Shown here in pieces: positions 1 through 11,710 of a stretch of DNA of 64,000 nucleotides. The position numbers and the translations under genes are program-made. Numbering within the stretch: the first letter of the stretch is position 1; the number at the start of each line of letters is the position of its first letter. The stretch is from Capillidium heterosporum (Eukaryota; Entomophthoromycota; Entomophthoromycetes; Entomophthorales; Capillidiaceae). Where the stretch lies: assembly GCA_016630905.1 (NCBI GenBank), contig WBMQ01000014.1:1111383-1175382 (forward strand), written 5' to 3'. The notes under the pieces were generated by a model. That model made no database searches. It was not told the origin of the DNA and saw only the letters and a program-made list of their open reading frames with translations.

Positions 1-2435
1 CTATAAGCATATCTATATCAACAGACTTTGAAAGAGAAATCTAAAATGTATTGTCACTGCAGAAAAATAACCATGTTTTAAATAAAAGTTTAGCCAAGGC
101 ATAGTTAGACAGCTTACATACCTTCTGCTCTTTTTTCAACTTCATATTCTACTTATCTGTCAATTGATCAAGAAATTGTCTGTATAATAGGTTTTTAAAT
201 GAGTGACTACAGCTACATCTAAAAGAATAAGTAGCATATATATAGTGAAGGTCATACTTATAATTGAATTATAAAGAAACCTTTGAAAGCATATTTATCA
301 GCTTATACGATGGTGCCGTAAGTAGCTGGTATCTATTAGAAAGTTGGATGTGACCTAAATAGTAGACTACTTGATAGTTAGGATCGTAAGCTGACTGTTC
401 CATAGTTTAAAAGCTAGAAAAGATGTAGCTAAAGCTTATAAAGGATAGGTTTCTATAAAGTAAATCAATTATATAATTTAAAAAAGAATTGTAGAGCTTA
501 GGGAGGATATTTACTGAATATGGAGTAGTTTATCGATTAAAGCAAAGGGTAGATAAATTGAGATAGTGATTGGAATTACAAAATGAAGTTTACAAAGTTG
601 ACAAACTGATAGAAATATCAAAGCTAATTTTCTTTATTAAACTAGCAAATTTATCGGTCTTCAATTTGAATTATTTACCATTTAATTATAAAATCCAAGT
701 TCCAAGGTATTATCGATATGGAAGAAATACATATTTCAACTTTTTGATCTAATTATTTGGTATTGCCGTCTAATCTATATCTCATATAAAGTTTGAAATT
801 TAAAATTTCATTATAAATTAATATTAGTAGATACTGGTATATATGTCATCTGCCAAAAAATAGCAATCTGAATATAAATATAGGCTAGTATGAAAGTTAC
901 CAAAAATGTACAATACAGTTCTTTTTCATATTGATTAGTTGGTAAGCAAATACTACCTACATAGTTGTCTAAAATGAGTGACAGCTATTTTAATAAATAG
1001 ATCTTACCTTTATAGTAAATATCTGGACTTTTATCAAACTACAAAACTATACCTATTGAGCTTTAAGTTGAGAATATTTAAACTTAACCGTCAAGGTATT
1101 CTGAAACTTTCTACTCATTTCAATCGAATTAAAAGCTAGGCAGTTGATATTTTTCTTTTTCTATCATTCCAATTAAAAGCTTTTTATAATTGGAAAATTA
1201 AAAGTATTTGAGTTTAAGTTGCAATTCGATATTCATATTTTAATTTAAATGGCCTTTTGAAAAATTAAATATAAATATGTGATTAAGATATATATACAAT
1301 GATTTTTACCTTTGGAAGTAAACTTTTATCTTCATTAGATTCAATAGTTTGGGAGGACTCTATTTATTTATTAGAAAACTAAATTAAAAACTTTAAATTA
1401 AGATGAGTAGTAATAAAAAGTACCTATCTTTGTAGCTATATTAGATAAAATTTCCAACAAAGCTCCCAATTTGTTTTTGTATCCAAAATTTGGATACTTG
1501 TAAATAGTCTATTGAATATATAATTGATATTGATATTACTGTATTGTTTGTGAGTTGAGATTGGTACTATTTTGTCCAATATATTTAATTCTTTAATAGT
1601 GCCCTCATTCATTTCTTAAACTAAAGTTGTGTTTAAAATTCTCTATTTAGGTTCAAATATATTTCTATTGCAAGTAAAAACAAATAGTTTCTTAGTTCTT
1701 TGAAACTTACTTTTTAGCCATCTACATCACATGTAGCTTTTTGGTAATTATTACTTCTAACTAATTTGAATCCTTCAAAGGAATTTGTTGACCTACAAGA
1801 TTTGCCCCACTTATAGATATCATCTTTATTAGCAATTTGAAAGGATATGGTTGTAAACTGCTACGTAGTTCTTGAGAGAAAAATTGACAGGCAACGTCAC
1901 TTATTTTAGAATCGTTTGCTGTCAAGTAAAGACACTCGAGTTCACCTGTATTTGAAGACTATCCTGCTGTACCAATTTATCTTATCGTTCCTATAGGTCA
2001 ACTTTAGACTTACATCCAAACCTACTATCAAGGTTTGGCTTTGAATTGAAGCGTACATTAGCGTTACCAGCCAAACCTGCTGAATTCCAAGGTTTGGCAG
2101 ATGAAGAGATCAAGTAAAAAGATGGGGTAAATTGTAGATATTGCCGAACTTGTATATTGGAATACGGCCCCAGCTAAACCAAAAACATTTTTAGTCAAGG
2201 TTTGGACAGCTTACAGTAAAATTCAAATACCAAAAAGAATTCAACCTGGGTAATCGAATGCAAATTGTTGTAGATAAATAGGATTGGTATAAATAGTGTT
2301 GTACTTACATTGGTCCTTTATAATAAAAGAGGAAATTGCAGTTTAAAGATTTGATGGATATTTTGACAAGCGACATAGGCAAACCTTTGTTTAGTGGATT
2401 GAGAATTTCATAACACCGAATATCTGTATAAATAG
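1..2435. other. Intergenic, no gene seen
   Basis: AT-rich DNA with stops in all frames; the only open stretch (about 60 codons near 570-752) has no recognisable similarity and is probably chance. The last 450 bases upstream of the transporter gene carry palindromic CCAAACCT/AGGTTTGG motifs, listed separately. Confidence 0.6.
2016..2098. repeat. Two palindromes sharing the same CCAAACCT/AGGTTTGG stem
   Basis: Positions 2016-2038 and 2070-2098 each form an inverted repeat with stem CCAAACCT/AGGTTTGG (the second extended by one GC pair), with loops of about 7 and 11 nt. A third AAGGTTTGG half-site lies near 2199-2207. They lie about 340-420 bp upstream of the transporter start, so they could be operator-like sites for a dimeric factor; that role is inference. 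Confidence 0.5.
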
Positions 2436-4010
2436 ATGTGGTCAGATTGCCAAGCCAATTCAAACCAATTTATTTCAGAAAAGACTTTAGCTATGGAAAC
2501 AACTACTAAGTTTTCATCTACCAAGCCAACCCAGCTTTCCAAAGCCCTTTATCTTTTGCTCTTTACTATAGTACTGTACAACTTAGCATCTCATGGACTA
2601 CAATCCATAAAGCCCCTCTACTTAATATTGAATTTCATTCCAGATTCGACGACCCGCAAGTTCCTACCTCTCTTCTTTTCTATAATTCTTTACGTTATCT
2701 ACCTCCTCTATGCCATCGTCGCTGATTCTACCAATAATTCAAAGCCCAAGTTGTTTTACTTTGCTGCTAGCTTTTTTCTGTTGGGAGCTTTATTGTTTTC
2801 GATACTATCTATCAATGGGATTGCTGGTGATAAACTGTCGAGAAAGTTGTGGGCTTTCATATTGCCAGCAACCTTGGATACTTTGGGTAGAGGGGGGATG
2901 TATTTAATTATGCTTTCTATAGTTGGCGATTACTTGACCAGCTATTCGGACGTTGTCCACGATAAATTTTTCGGATTGGAGTTTGTAGCCACGTCGGTTG
3001 CTAGCAATTTAGCTCCCTTCTATTCACAGATATTGACTGCTTCTATTTGTTTCGGCGGGCCTTGTCTATTCACCTCCTTCATCCTCTCTTTTCTGATAGG
3101 TTTAATTGCCTTGGGTAGTTTTATTATCTTCCACCGTAGGTTTAGCTTGCCGAATTCCAATGGCAGCTTTAATCTATTCAAGATGATTGGTTTGGTCTTC
3201 AACTTGATGCTAGTAAAGTTGGATATGCGAAGATCGGATGGATACGCTACGTCAGGGTCCCCACTAGTAGATGAAATGAAGAAGTTTGGCAAGGCATTCG
3301 TTTTAATTTTAACTTTCCTCTTCTACTACATCTTGGAGTCGGCAATTGCCGATTTCAGTAATATGTATAGCTCGATGTATACCAAGTCCATATTCCACTA
3401 TGCCAAAGATATAGATTTGATTATCGTTCCGTTCTTTCAGATTATTGTGTCTGTTGTTGTGGCACTACTAGTAACTTTTGTTGTACTACCGTTGCTAAGT
3501 AGGAAGGGCATTAGCTTTGGTTTATTTCGACGTATTGGCATGGGTTTTAGTCTGTTGCTGATAGCCAGTGTTTTGGAACTGATCAACTCCTATATGGTAC
3601 AAGCCAACCAGCTAGCCAAAGGTGCTAGCTTGCCATCGAAGGACGCTAATTGTAATAACTGTGTTGGAGGTGGAGTTTTTTTCGTTCGTATTTTGCTACA
3701 AGCCATCGGTACAGGTATCTTTCAACCCTCCGTCCTACAGTTCGTAGTTACTCGTTCCAGCTCTTATTTTAGAAGCTTTGCTATTTTTATGTACTTGTTA
3801 GTTATGCTGGCTGGAAGTTGGGTTTCAAAGGCCTTGGCTTTAAATCTCACTTCAATGTCGGCACAATATGGATATTATGTTATCGTTCAATTGTGGATTT
3901 CGCTGTCTTTAGGAATAATAGGCTTTGTAGCATACTTGATTTCGACTTGGTTTTTGTATAAAGAGGAGAAGGAGCAAGCTGATGGTAATTTATTTACCAT
4001 CAATAATTAA
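2436..4010 (+). CDS. POT/MFS-like membrane transporter
   Basis: A single uninterrupted reading frame of 524 residues with about a dozen hydrophobic segments, the architecture of a major facilitator superfamily permease. The first helices (LASHGLQSIKPLYLILNF, then YLLYAIVADS) resemble the opening helices and the acidic residue of the proton-dependent oligopeptide transporter (POT/PTR2) family. A late segment (LLQAIGTGIFQPSVLQF) sits where POT proteins have their conserved helix 10 region. The canonical POT signature motifs are not clear, so substrate and family are tentative. The first ATG is at 2436; a second in-frame ATG at 2493 (METTTKFSS) is an equally good start, since the first 19 residues are polar. 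No intron is needed. The C-terminus is a short charged cytosolic tail. It may instead belong to another MFS branch. Confidence 0.5.
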   Translation: MWSDCQANSNQFISEKTLAMETTTKFSSTKPTQLSKALYLLLFTIVLYNLASHGLQSIKPLYLILNFIPDSTTRKFLPLFFSIILYVIYLLYAIVADSTNNSKPKLFYFAASFFLLGALLFSILSINGIAGDKLSRKLWAFILPATLDTLGRGGMYLIMLSIVGDYLTSYSDVVHDKFFGLEFVATSVASNLAPFYSQILTASICFGGPCLFTSFILSFLIGLIALGSFIIFHRRFSLPNSNGSFNLFKMIGLVFNLMLVKLDMRRSDGYATSGSPLVDEMKKFGKAFVLILTFLFYYILESAIADFSNMYSSMYTKSIFHYAKDIDLIIVPFFQIIVSVVVALLVTFVVLPLLSRKGISFGLFRRIGMGFSLLLIASVLELINSYMVQANQLAKGASLPSKDANCNNCVGGGVFFVRILLQAIGTGIFQPSVLQFVVTRSSSYFRSFAIFMYLLVMLAGSWVSKALALNLTSMSAQYGYYVIVQLWISLSLGIIGFVAYLISTWFLYKEEKEQADGNLFTINN

Positions 4011-4746
4011 ATAAATTACATTATGCTCTAGCTGTTGGAGGTGGCTTTGCTTTTTAGTTATATGATAGGTATGTCCTTTAAGATAGATATAGTATTTTGC
4101 GGTTGTTTTAAATGCCTACTTTTATATAACAATAAAATAGCAACTGTTCAAACCACCTATATTTTATTAAATTTATATGTACATGGAGTTGGATATATTT
4201 CAACATTATTGATATGCTCTAGATATTGATCTCTAACAGTTGAGCAGTGTCTCACCATGGTTTATACAATAGGCTTGAATGGTGATTTGAAAGTACCATT
4301 CTTACAATCCTATAAATCACCAGAACAAAGTTCAGTAAAACACTGTCAAATACATGTTAGTAGAAGTTAAATATAGTGTAATATATATTTAATCAATTAT
4401 TTAATACATACAGTGTCCTCTCCAATATACTATAAACTTTATGAATCAAAGCTATTCGATTTTAGAGTTGCTTCTCTATTATATATTCAAATAGTAGGGG
4501 CTAAATTTTTAACCTCTAAAATATAATAAACTGTATAATTTTGAAAAGTATAATTAAATACCTATAAACTTTACTATAGAGTTTACAATTGTTTAAATAA
4601 GAAGCGAAGTGCTATATTCGATCCTTGCCAATGGAGTAGATGCTCGACTCTAAAGCATGTAAATTTAAAGCAACGCCAGCTAATTTCACTACACTTCAAT
4701 CGATAATCCATCATGCCTTACCAACTATCCTGACCTTAAATTAAAA
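4011..4746. other. Convergent intergenic region
   Basis: Lies between the 3' ends of the transporter and the minus-strand repeat-protein gene. A short open stretch at 4035-4229 has no recognisable features. I see no RNA gene or repeat. Confidence 0.5.
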
Positions 4747-7700
4747 TCAAGGATCTTGATCCATAAGGTCCTTTAACCTTCCTTCTAACGCCTTGAGCCG
4801 CTTCCACTGTTGGTCGGCTTTCATATTAAGTAAATTGCTGGAGTGCTTGGCTAGCAAATTAGCTACCTGCCCTCCACTCAACAAATTGGAATTTTGGGAA
4901 GGCGTACTTAGATCTACAACATCTGTCAAAGCTTTAGTATCAGAGTCCATCTTTGTGCCTTTGATATTAGATTGGAGGCTGGAAACTGATTCAGGTAGTC
5001 GATTCTTGAGAATGGACTTGGTCTTGACTACTTTATCGGTACCAATTGTAGATGCAGTGAGATCCATCGTTGACGGATCATCGGCTTTATCTTGGGGTGG
5101 CGTAATGAGTGGGTACTTGAAAGTAGGTTGGATGGGCTGAGAGGTTGCGTCGATTGTTGGTTTCTGTTGAGAAACATCCCGTAGGTTACGCACCTTAGGA
5201 TGGATAGTTGAACTAATAGGTTGGGATTTTTGCTTGAGAGGGTCTTTTAACTTGTTGATAGCGTCATCTGGAAGAAGCCACTTCCGATTGAGCTTGGATT
5301 TGGTAGTGGTAGTGGATACAAGCTTCAAATCGAGATCCAAGTCGTCAGTTGGAAGTACAATATCATCAAGTAGTTCGGTAGTCAAGTTGATTTCTGACTG
5401 TCGACTGACATTCGAGCTTGGATTTAGGTGGGATTTGGAGAGACCTTTACTTGTCGAAGTTGGATGTCTCAATCTTAATCCTTTAGGTGGGGCTAGGAAC
5501 GAGTTTTCTAGATCAGCTTGATTGGGGTTGAGATTTTGGGTCGATGACATCGTAATTTGCTGCGATCTATCAGCGAAATTGTCTAATCCCAGAATAGGTG
5601 GAGGCGTCGGTTTTGAATGTTGGGATCGAACATCCTTGTTGGTATCAATGAGTCCAAATCGCGATAAGTCCATCGTAAAAGGCCGTCTCGAACTTGAATT
5701 GGAGCTAGAGCTTGAGTTGGTGTTGGTACTTTCCTTAATATTGCAAACTGAAGTATCCAGTGATTGAAATTCAGCCATTTTACTTGATGTATCAAGCATT
5801 ACTACTCTTTCCTCATCCTCCTCTTTCTTCACCTCCATCTCTTCGCTCTCCTTTTTCACTTTTATCTCTTTATCTTCTTCCCATACCTCCATCACTTCCT
5901 CCTCCCCCTCCTCAACTTCGATTTCCTCAGGAACTATTGCTCGGCTCCTCTTGGCATCTTTGGAGTAAATAGTCAGCTTAACCAGTTGCTTTCCATCATC
6001 ATCACTCAAGTAGTCGGTATCTTCTGATCCTGATTTAGAAATAGGACTCGAAGACGTTAGTGTGAACGACAAATCCTGTTCAGGCAAACCTCTGGGCGAT
6101 TCCAAGGACAAATGAGATGCTGGTGGGGCTTCCGAATTGGTATCATGGATACGGAGCTTTTCACTCTCAGTTTGTGGAACTATGAAAGTCTGGTTCATAG
6201 ACTCTGAATCGAATCCTAAGTTGACGTCACCAGTCTCAGCTTCAAGGTTCAAACTGTCGTTACCGATTTCAGCCTCCAGGTCCAAGTCTAAGTTAGGCCG
6301 CAACGGTGGTGATTTCAGTCTCCTAGATGGCCGTGCCTCTTCATCCGAATTCAAATCCTCGTCTTCATTGAACATCATACTTTTAGCCAAGCTTAAATAG
6401 AGCTGCTGAGTCGAAGCGTCGTTGTCGAGTTCGGCTTGGGATTTAACGGTTGGTGGCTTAGGTACAGTTATCCGAACCCTAGTTCTAGTGGAGTTGGCTC
6501 TATCGTCGTTTCGAAGTACGTAGTTGGTCGAAGTCTTGAGAATGCAACGTAAACCAGGCGTTGGTACCTGGGCTGGCATAGGTTTTGGTACGGCAACTTT
6601 GTCTTTTTTGATAGGTGGCTTGCTGGGCAAGGTCGATCTCCTAGCTTCATTGGGTTAGTAGGTTGAGTTAACAAATTTTAAAAGAAATAATTTACATCGG
6701 CTTTTTGGCAGGGGTACCTCAACTTTGGGTGCTTGGGCTTTGGAGGCGAGGTTGGACTTGATACGTTGGCTCCTCCTACTTGGTGCTGATACTGATGTCT
6801 TATCCGTACTTGCAACCTTGGTTGGTTGGGTAGGAGAGTCAATTACTCTCTCAGCTACTTCCTCTAGTAGTACCTTTGATTCGTTTTTAATTTCTCGACC
6901 TGGTGCTGGTGCCCTTGTCTCTTTAATACTTGTAAATTTAGTTAGCTGGACAGGAGGATTAACTACTTTCTCAACGCGAGACTCTGGTACATCTTCAACA
7001 ATGGGATGAGTATCAGTAGCTCCTATTTGGATGTCAATGTAGCTCTTGTTGGGTGCAGGTTTATCGGTTTTAACTGATCCAATCCTTCCTTTGTCAGCTT
7101 TGGCCAGACGTATGCGATCGCTAAGGGATAGATACTGCCGCTCCACCTTGGTCTTGAAATTGTTGGCTCAGATTCGTTGAGATCAGCATCTAGGTCATCT
7201 AGGAAATCTGATCGAAAGCTAAGGTCATGGTCGTCAGCTTCGGGAAGGTTGAGCTCACATTGGAAGTTTTGTTCGACTTCAACTCCTGTATCGTTGAAGG
7301 ATACTTCTTTGATCGGCTCATTTAACGAATCTCTGGATTGTAGCTTTGATGTTGACGCAAGCGTCGGAGTTTGACCTTGGACTTGAATTGACTGAGCTGG
7401 TTTAGAGCTCAAGTAGTCGGTTAACTTCATCTCTTGGAAGTAGGCACGATACACAGATGGCGAATCTTTGATTGACGTTGCACTTTGGCCCATCTTCGAA
7501 CTAATACGCTTGTTCTCCAACCGAGGCGGCCTTAAAAATTGAATGGGATCCGACTCTACAGCTTTATTGATAGTAGGGTTACCTTTGACTTTTGGTATCT
7601 GGCTTGGGCTGATCAGAATTTAATTTGTAAGTTAAACTGGTCTTCTTGGCCTGAGATTCCTTTTGGGGCTTGCGTTCAAGGTGACGTGCCGCCTTGGCTT

Positions 7701-9916
7701 CGTCCTTTAATCGCTGTGCCTCGGTCTGTGCTTGGATTCGCGTACTATGTCGGTGGGTTGAATCCATTTGAAGTTGAGAATTGTTGGCATCGATTTCAAT
7801 TTCAGCCTCAGTAGCCTCTTGTATGGAATTTTGTTTCGATTCCTTTGCTAGTTTCCTAGCATCTTTCCTAGAAGCTTTAGTTTTCACCTTGGCTACTATT
7901 TCCTTGCCAATAGGCTGACTTTTCAAATTGAGGTGAAATAGTATCCTTACCATTAGGTTCACTATCTACTACTGCTACCTACTTGATTCGGTGGATCGTT
8001 CTTAGTACGGGTTGATTTAGAATCAATTAGCTTAACTGGGTCGGACTTTAGTTCCTTAAGTTTAATCAAAACTTCTCCGAGGATGCTAACATTTGTAGAT
8101 TCCAGCTTTTCACTCACTTTGGGAGCCTTCTCATCCTCAATCGATTTATTGGACTTGGCTTTGTCATTGGTAACGGGGTATACTTGACCCCCATCCTCTG
8201 CTAAGCTGCTATCGATCAATTTGTTCCTAGACTGTCGTGTAACTTTAGCCCCCTTCTGTAGCTTCCTAGAACCACCCTTGCTTTGGGTTTTCAACCCTCG
8301 TTTATTAGAGATCGGACTAGTTCCTACGCCTTGGTTATCAATTACTACACCCATGCTTGGTTCAGTTAAATCAATAGCACTATTAGTTGAATTGGCAGGT
8401 ACAACCTCGTTTGGTTCTAACTTTAGTACTTCAACTTTGGCACTTTTACCCTTTGGCGTATCATCCTTTGGATTTGTAGCAACAGGCTCCGTTGAGATCG
8501 TACCATCTTCAGCTTTGAGCTTGGCCTGCCTCTGCAACTTACGTTCTAATTTGCGTCTAGCTTTCTCTTCAGCTTCGATCCTCTGCTTCTCCTGAAGTTG
8601 TTGGACTCTCGAGCTACGTCTAATGGATACCTGACTACCATCGACATGATGACTCTCAGAGACTTTGTTGGTATTTACACCAGTAGACTCGATTACTACG
8701 CTTGCCGAATCATCTGGACCAACCTCGCTAGATTGTAAAATCGGTGTTTCGAATTTACTAACTTCGCTATTTGGTATGTCGACACTTATAAAGCTTCGAG
8801 TATGATTTAGCTGATCTTCATTTTTAAGCTTGGCTGCCTTTTGCAGTTTACGTTCCAACCTCCTTCTTGCCTTTGCCTCCTCTGCCAGCTTCTTGGCTTC
8901 GGCATTACTTTGAATCCTAGAGCTACGCCTAATAGAATTGGATACTTGACCTTCATCCAAGCTTTGGCTATCAAATGGTCGATTTGTGCTGGTGTGGGTG
9001 CTTTCGGTGGCGACACTAATTGAATCATCGGGTTCAATTTCACTTATTTCCGAAATGGATGACTCGAGGTGCTCATCTTTGTCAGCTGATAAGCCAAAGT
9101 TTGTAAAGGATTCGTCAGGGTCAACTCTACTGCTTTCAACTGCAAAATCGAATTCTTTACCTAAAGGCTTGCCTTCCAGGAGTAACTTACGTTTCAGTTT
9201 CCTCCTAGCCTTCTCTTCAGCTTCGATCCGCTGCTTTTCATGAAGTTGCTGGACCCTCGAGCTGCGACGTATACCAGGCTGATTAGAAATTTGTGAATTA
9301 ACCTCAGACAGGCTGGCAAACGAATCATCATTGATGCTTGTTTTTAGTGTTTTATAAACTGGGGTTGTAAATTTGTTCAGATCCAGGCTGCTCAAGTCGT
9401 TGGTTGAAGTGTCGTGGGACTGGGCTCCATTCCTCCAACTCTCTACTTTAGATTCAATTTCTAAGCTTTCTTTGCTCTTCAAATCCTTATTAAACTCATT
9501 TGATCCTTGAAGAGTTGAATTCTTTCTCTCAGCATCGTTAAATTCATTTTCTTCTTAAGCATCAGTAGGGTTTAGATTAAAATATAAGTTACCTGGAGGT
9601 CTGAAAATATATGGGGATATATTGTCGGTAATTTCGGCCCTACGTCTAAAATCGTCCATCAATTCTTGGTCTACATTAGTGGTATCATTGGAAAGCACTG
9701 CCTTTAACTTGGTTTCGGGCTTTTTGGAGGCTTGATTCTGCAGCCTGCTTCTCATTAAGCTTGCGCAACTGCCTTAACCTACGTCGTTCCAGCTTTTCCT
9801 GCAATTTTTTGGCAGCTGCTGCTTCAATTCTCTTGCTACGTCGGCTGATTGTTGATACAGAATTGATGGATATCGAGCTTAAACTGTCTCCAGCTTCATA
9901 CTCTCCCTTTTCATTC
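4747..9916 (-). CDS. Long low-complexity protein with repeated RRSxRI/V basic units (unknown function)
   Basis: One gene appears to run from an ATG at 9916 to a stop at 4747. I read it as linked frames because the composition is continuous and two introns are clear: 9554-9592 (GTAACT to TTAAG, branch CTACTGAT) and one near 6650-6695 (GTAAAT, TACTAAC, ending GAAG). Six copies of a basic motif are visible: RRSKRI near 9840, RRSSRV near 9265, RRSSRI near 8930, RRSSRV near 8620, HRHSTRI near 7760 and RRSQRI near 6770. Most are followed by a highly charged EAEEKARRKLERKLQ-type helix. Between them the protein is Ser/Asp/Glu-rich and probably disordered. The C-terminal half has a strongly acidic block near 5810-5950 and ends in a short charged helix. 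The frame changes by one base near 9720, 7970, 7925, 7595 (all +1) and 7145 (-1). A chromatin or kinetochore scaffold would fit, but I recognise no family. Confidence 0.5.
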
Positions 9917-10195
9917 ATTGCCTTTGACCTGTTATAGAGTTTTGTATAGGCTGTCAATAATGTTTACTCTAATCGATGTTGGGCTAGTCGAACTATTTGC
10001 TACTAATACTCTTACTGCCAACAAGTTAGAAAAGTTGGAATATTGTTTGCTCAGCTAGTCCTGCGTTTCTATCCAAATTTTGGGTTCTTTGTAGAACCGC
10101 ATCCACCAATCAAATCTGGACCGTAGTCCCCAGATTACAGTCAACGCTTAAAATGAAAAAATCCAAAGCAGCTCTTGCATGCTTTTTTTACAACA
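9917..10195. promoter_or_regulatory. Divergent promoter region
   Basis: About 280 bp separate the start codons of the minus-strand repeat protein and the plus-strand polyprenol reductase, so both promoters must lie here. I see no clear TATA element. Confidence 0.45.
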
Positions 10196-11080
10196 ATGAG
10201 TACAAAACTGATTTATGAGGAGATCGAGCCTTACATACAGCTATTCTTTCTGGCTATAATAGTTATCTTCTTATGCCTGTATACGAACGAGACAGTATCC
10301 AACTGGTTTATAAAGTATGGTAAACTTAGCAAGAACTTAACTTCCAAATTCAAGGTCCCCAAACGCTACTTCACCTACTACTATGTATTCTCCTCCACCT
10401 TCAACTTCATGGCGATAGTGTTTGTATATATGAATCCCACCTTTATGGCAAAGTACGTAAGTAAGGAACCAACTTGGACCGGCAACGTAAGTGCAAGCTA
10501 CCTACCCATAATGGTGCAGGTTCAAGCTCTACGTAGGCTGTACGAGTGTACCAACGTCCACAACTTTTCCAAAGATGGCAAGATGCCAGTTTCCCACTTA
10601 ATACTAGGAGTTTTGTACTACTTTTTACTTACCATCGTTACTCAAGTGGCAACTTTCCGTCTCACTAATATCAGCGTTTTGAGAAACCCAACCATCGACA
10701 CTTACAGTTTCTGCGTACTTGTCATCTTTTTATACGCCTCTATCAACCAGCTGAATTGCCACTACTCTTTAAGTAACCTTAGAGCCGATACCAAGGATCA
10801 ACAGTACTACTTACCTACTGGCAACCTCTTCAAATTTTGTACAAATCCCCATTACTACTACGAACTCATAATTTATATCTGCTACGGGTTTTCGGTTAGC
10901 TTCTTGGACTTGAATTTGAATTTGATTGTAGGTTTAGTGTTTATCAACCTGATCGTCTCAGCTAACCTTACTCACAAATGGTATTTGGACAAGTTCGGTA
11001 GTGATAAGTTACTGTTCAAGCATTCCATCTTCCCGTTCATCGGTTACTACAACTATTTGCTTGGTCAAAAGGCTTCGTAA
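10196..11080 (+). CDS. DFG10: Polyprenol reductase (steroid 5-alpha-reductase family, DFG10/SRD5A3-like)
   Basis: Encodes 294 residues from the first ATG; a longer frame from 10175 begins with a non-ATG codon, so 10196 is preferred. The protein is strongly hydrophobic with six or more membrane segments. The C-terminal half carries the family pattern: LRRLYECTNVHNFSKDGKM in the middle, then LPTGNLFKFCTNPHYYYEL, and a C-terminal HKWYLDKFG segment followed by a PFIGYYNYLLG end. In this family these segments bind NADPH and the lipid end. The enzyme is expected in the endoplasmic reticulum, saturating the alpha-isoprene unit of polyprenol to give dolichol for N-glycosylation. No intron is seen. 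Assignment to the polyprenol-reductase branch rather than a sterol reductase rests on overall similarity to DFG10/SRD5A3. Confidence 0.82.
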   Translation: MSTKLIYEEIEPYIQLFFLAIIVIFLCLYTNETVSNWFIKYGKLSKNLTSKFKVPKRYFTYYYVFSSTFNFMAIVFVYMNPTFMAKYVSKEPTWTGNVSASYLPIMVQVQALRRLYECTNVHNFSKDGKMPVSHLILGVLYYFLLTIVTQVATFRLTNISVLRNPTIDTYSFCVLVIFLYASINQLNCHYSLSNLRADTKDQQYYLPTGNLFKFCTNPHYYYELIIYICYGFSVSFLDLNLNLIVGLVFINLIVSANLTHKWYLDKFGSDKLLFKHSIFPFIGYYNYLLGQKAS

Positions 11081-11710
11081 ATGGGATAGTATCCAAGTAT
11101 TTGGAAAAGAAGGTATTTCGAGACCAATCTCTTAAGCTTTCTTTTATAAATAGATTTACTTGTATTTTGTATGTATTAATTAGAATAATGTAATAGACTA
11201 TTGATTCTCTATATATAAACCATCTTTAGTTATAATTTTCTGTATATCTATTGAAAACCTTCCTAATAATGTGAGCTTTGTAATATAGACCATTTGGTTG
11301 TGAAACCTTGTTTTGGCTAAAATTGTAGCTGGCACATTTGTTTTCTATATTTTGGTGACATGTACCTTCATCCTTTACCCTTTTCAAGGAGGATAAATGC
11401 CCCTAAAGTTTAAATTAGCTGACAGCGTATGTCACACAGTAGGGGATAAAGCTTCATAGCCAATAATGAATACGTATTAGGTAAACCATTGCCATTTGAA
11501 ACTTGGAAAGTCATGAGGCTTTGAGGGAATAGTAAAACTGATAACTTTTCATTTCCAGCTGTAAATAGCCTCAAATGCAACTTCATTCGTTAGCCTAAAC
11601 CATGAACTTTTCTACCAGCAATTAAATGACGAAGTCCAGAATCGAGAAATTTAAATTATCCTTGAAAAGAAGGCTCAAGCTTCTACCTTGTCTACCTGCC
11701 AAATTATGAG
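11081..11710. other. Intergenic, no gene seen
   Basis: AT-rich spacer holding the 3' UTR of the polyprenol reductase gene and the promoter of the RAD51 paralogue. Nothing else recognised. Confidence 0.5.

Noticed and set aside
5234-6400. Several plus-strand frames opposite the repeat protein
   Set aside because: Antisense shadows with Ser/Leu-Glu runs derived from acidic codons on the minus strand.
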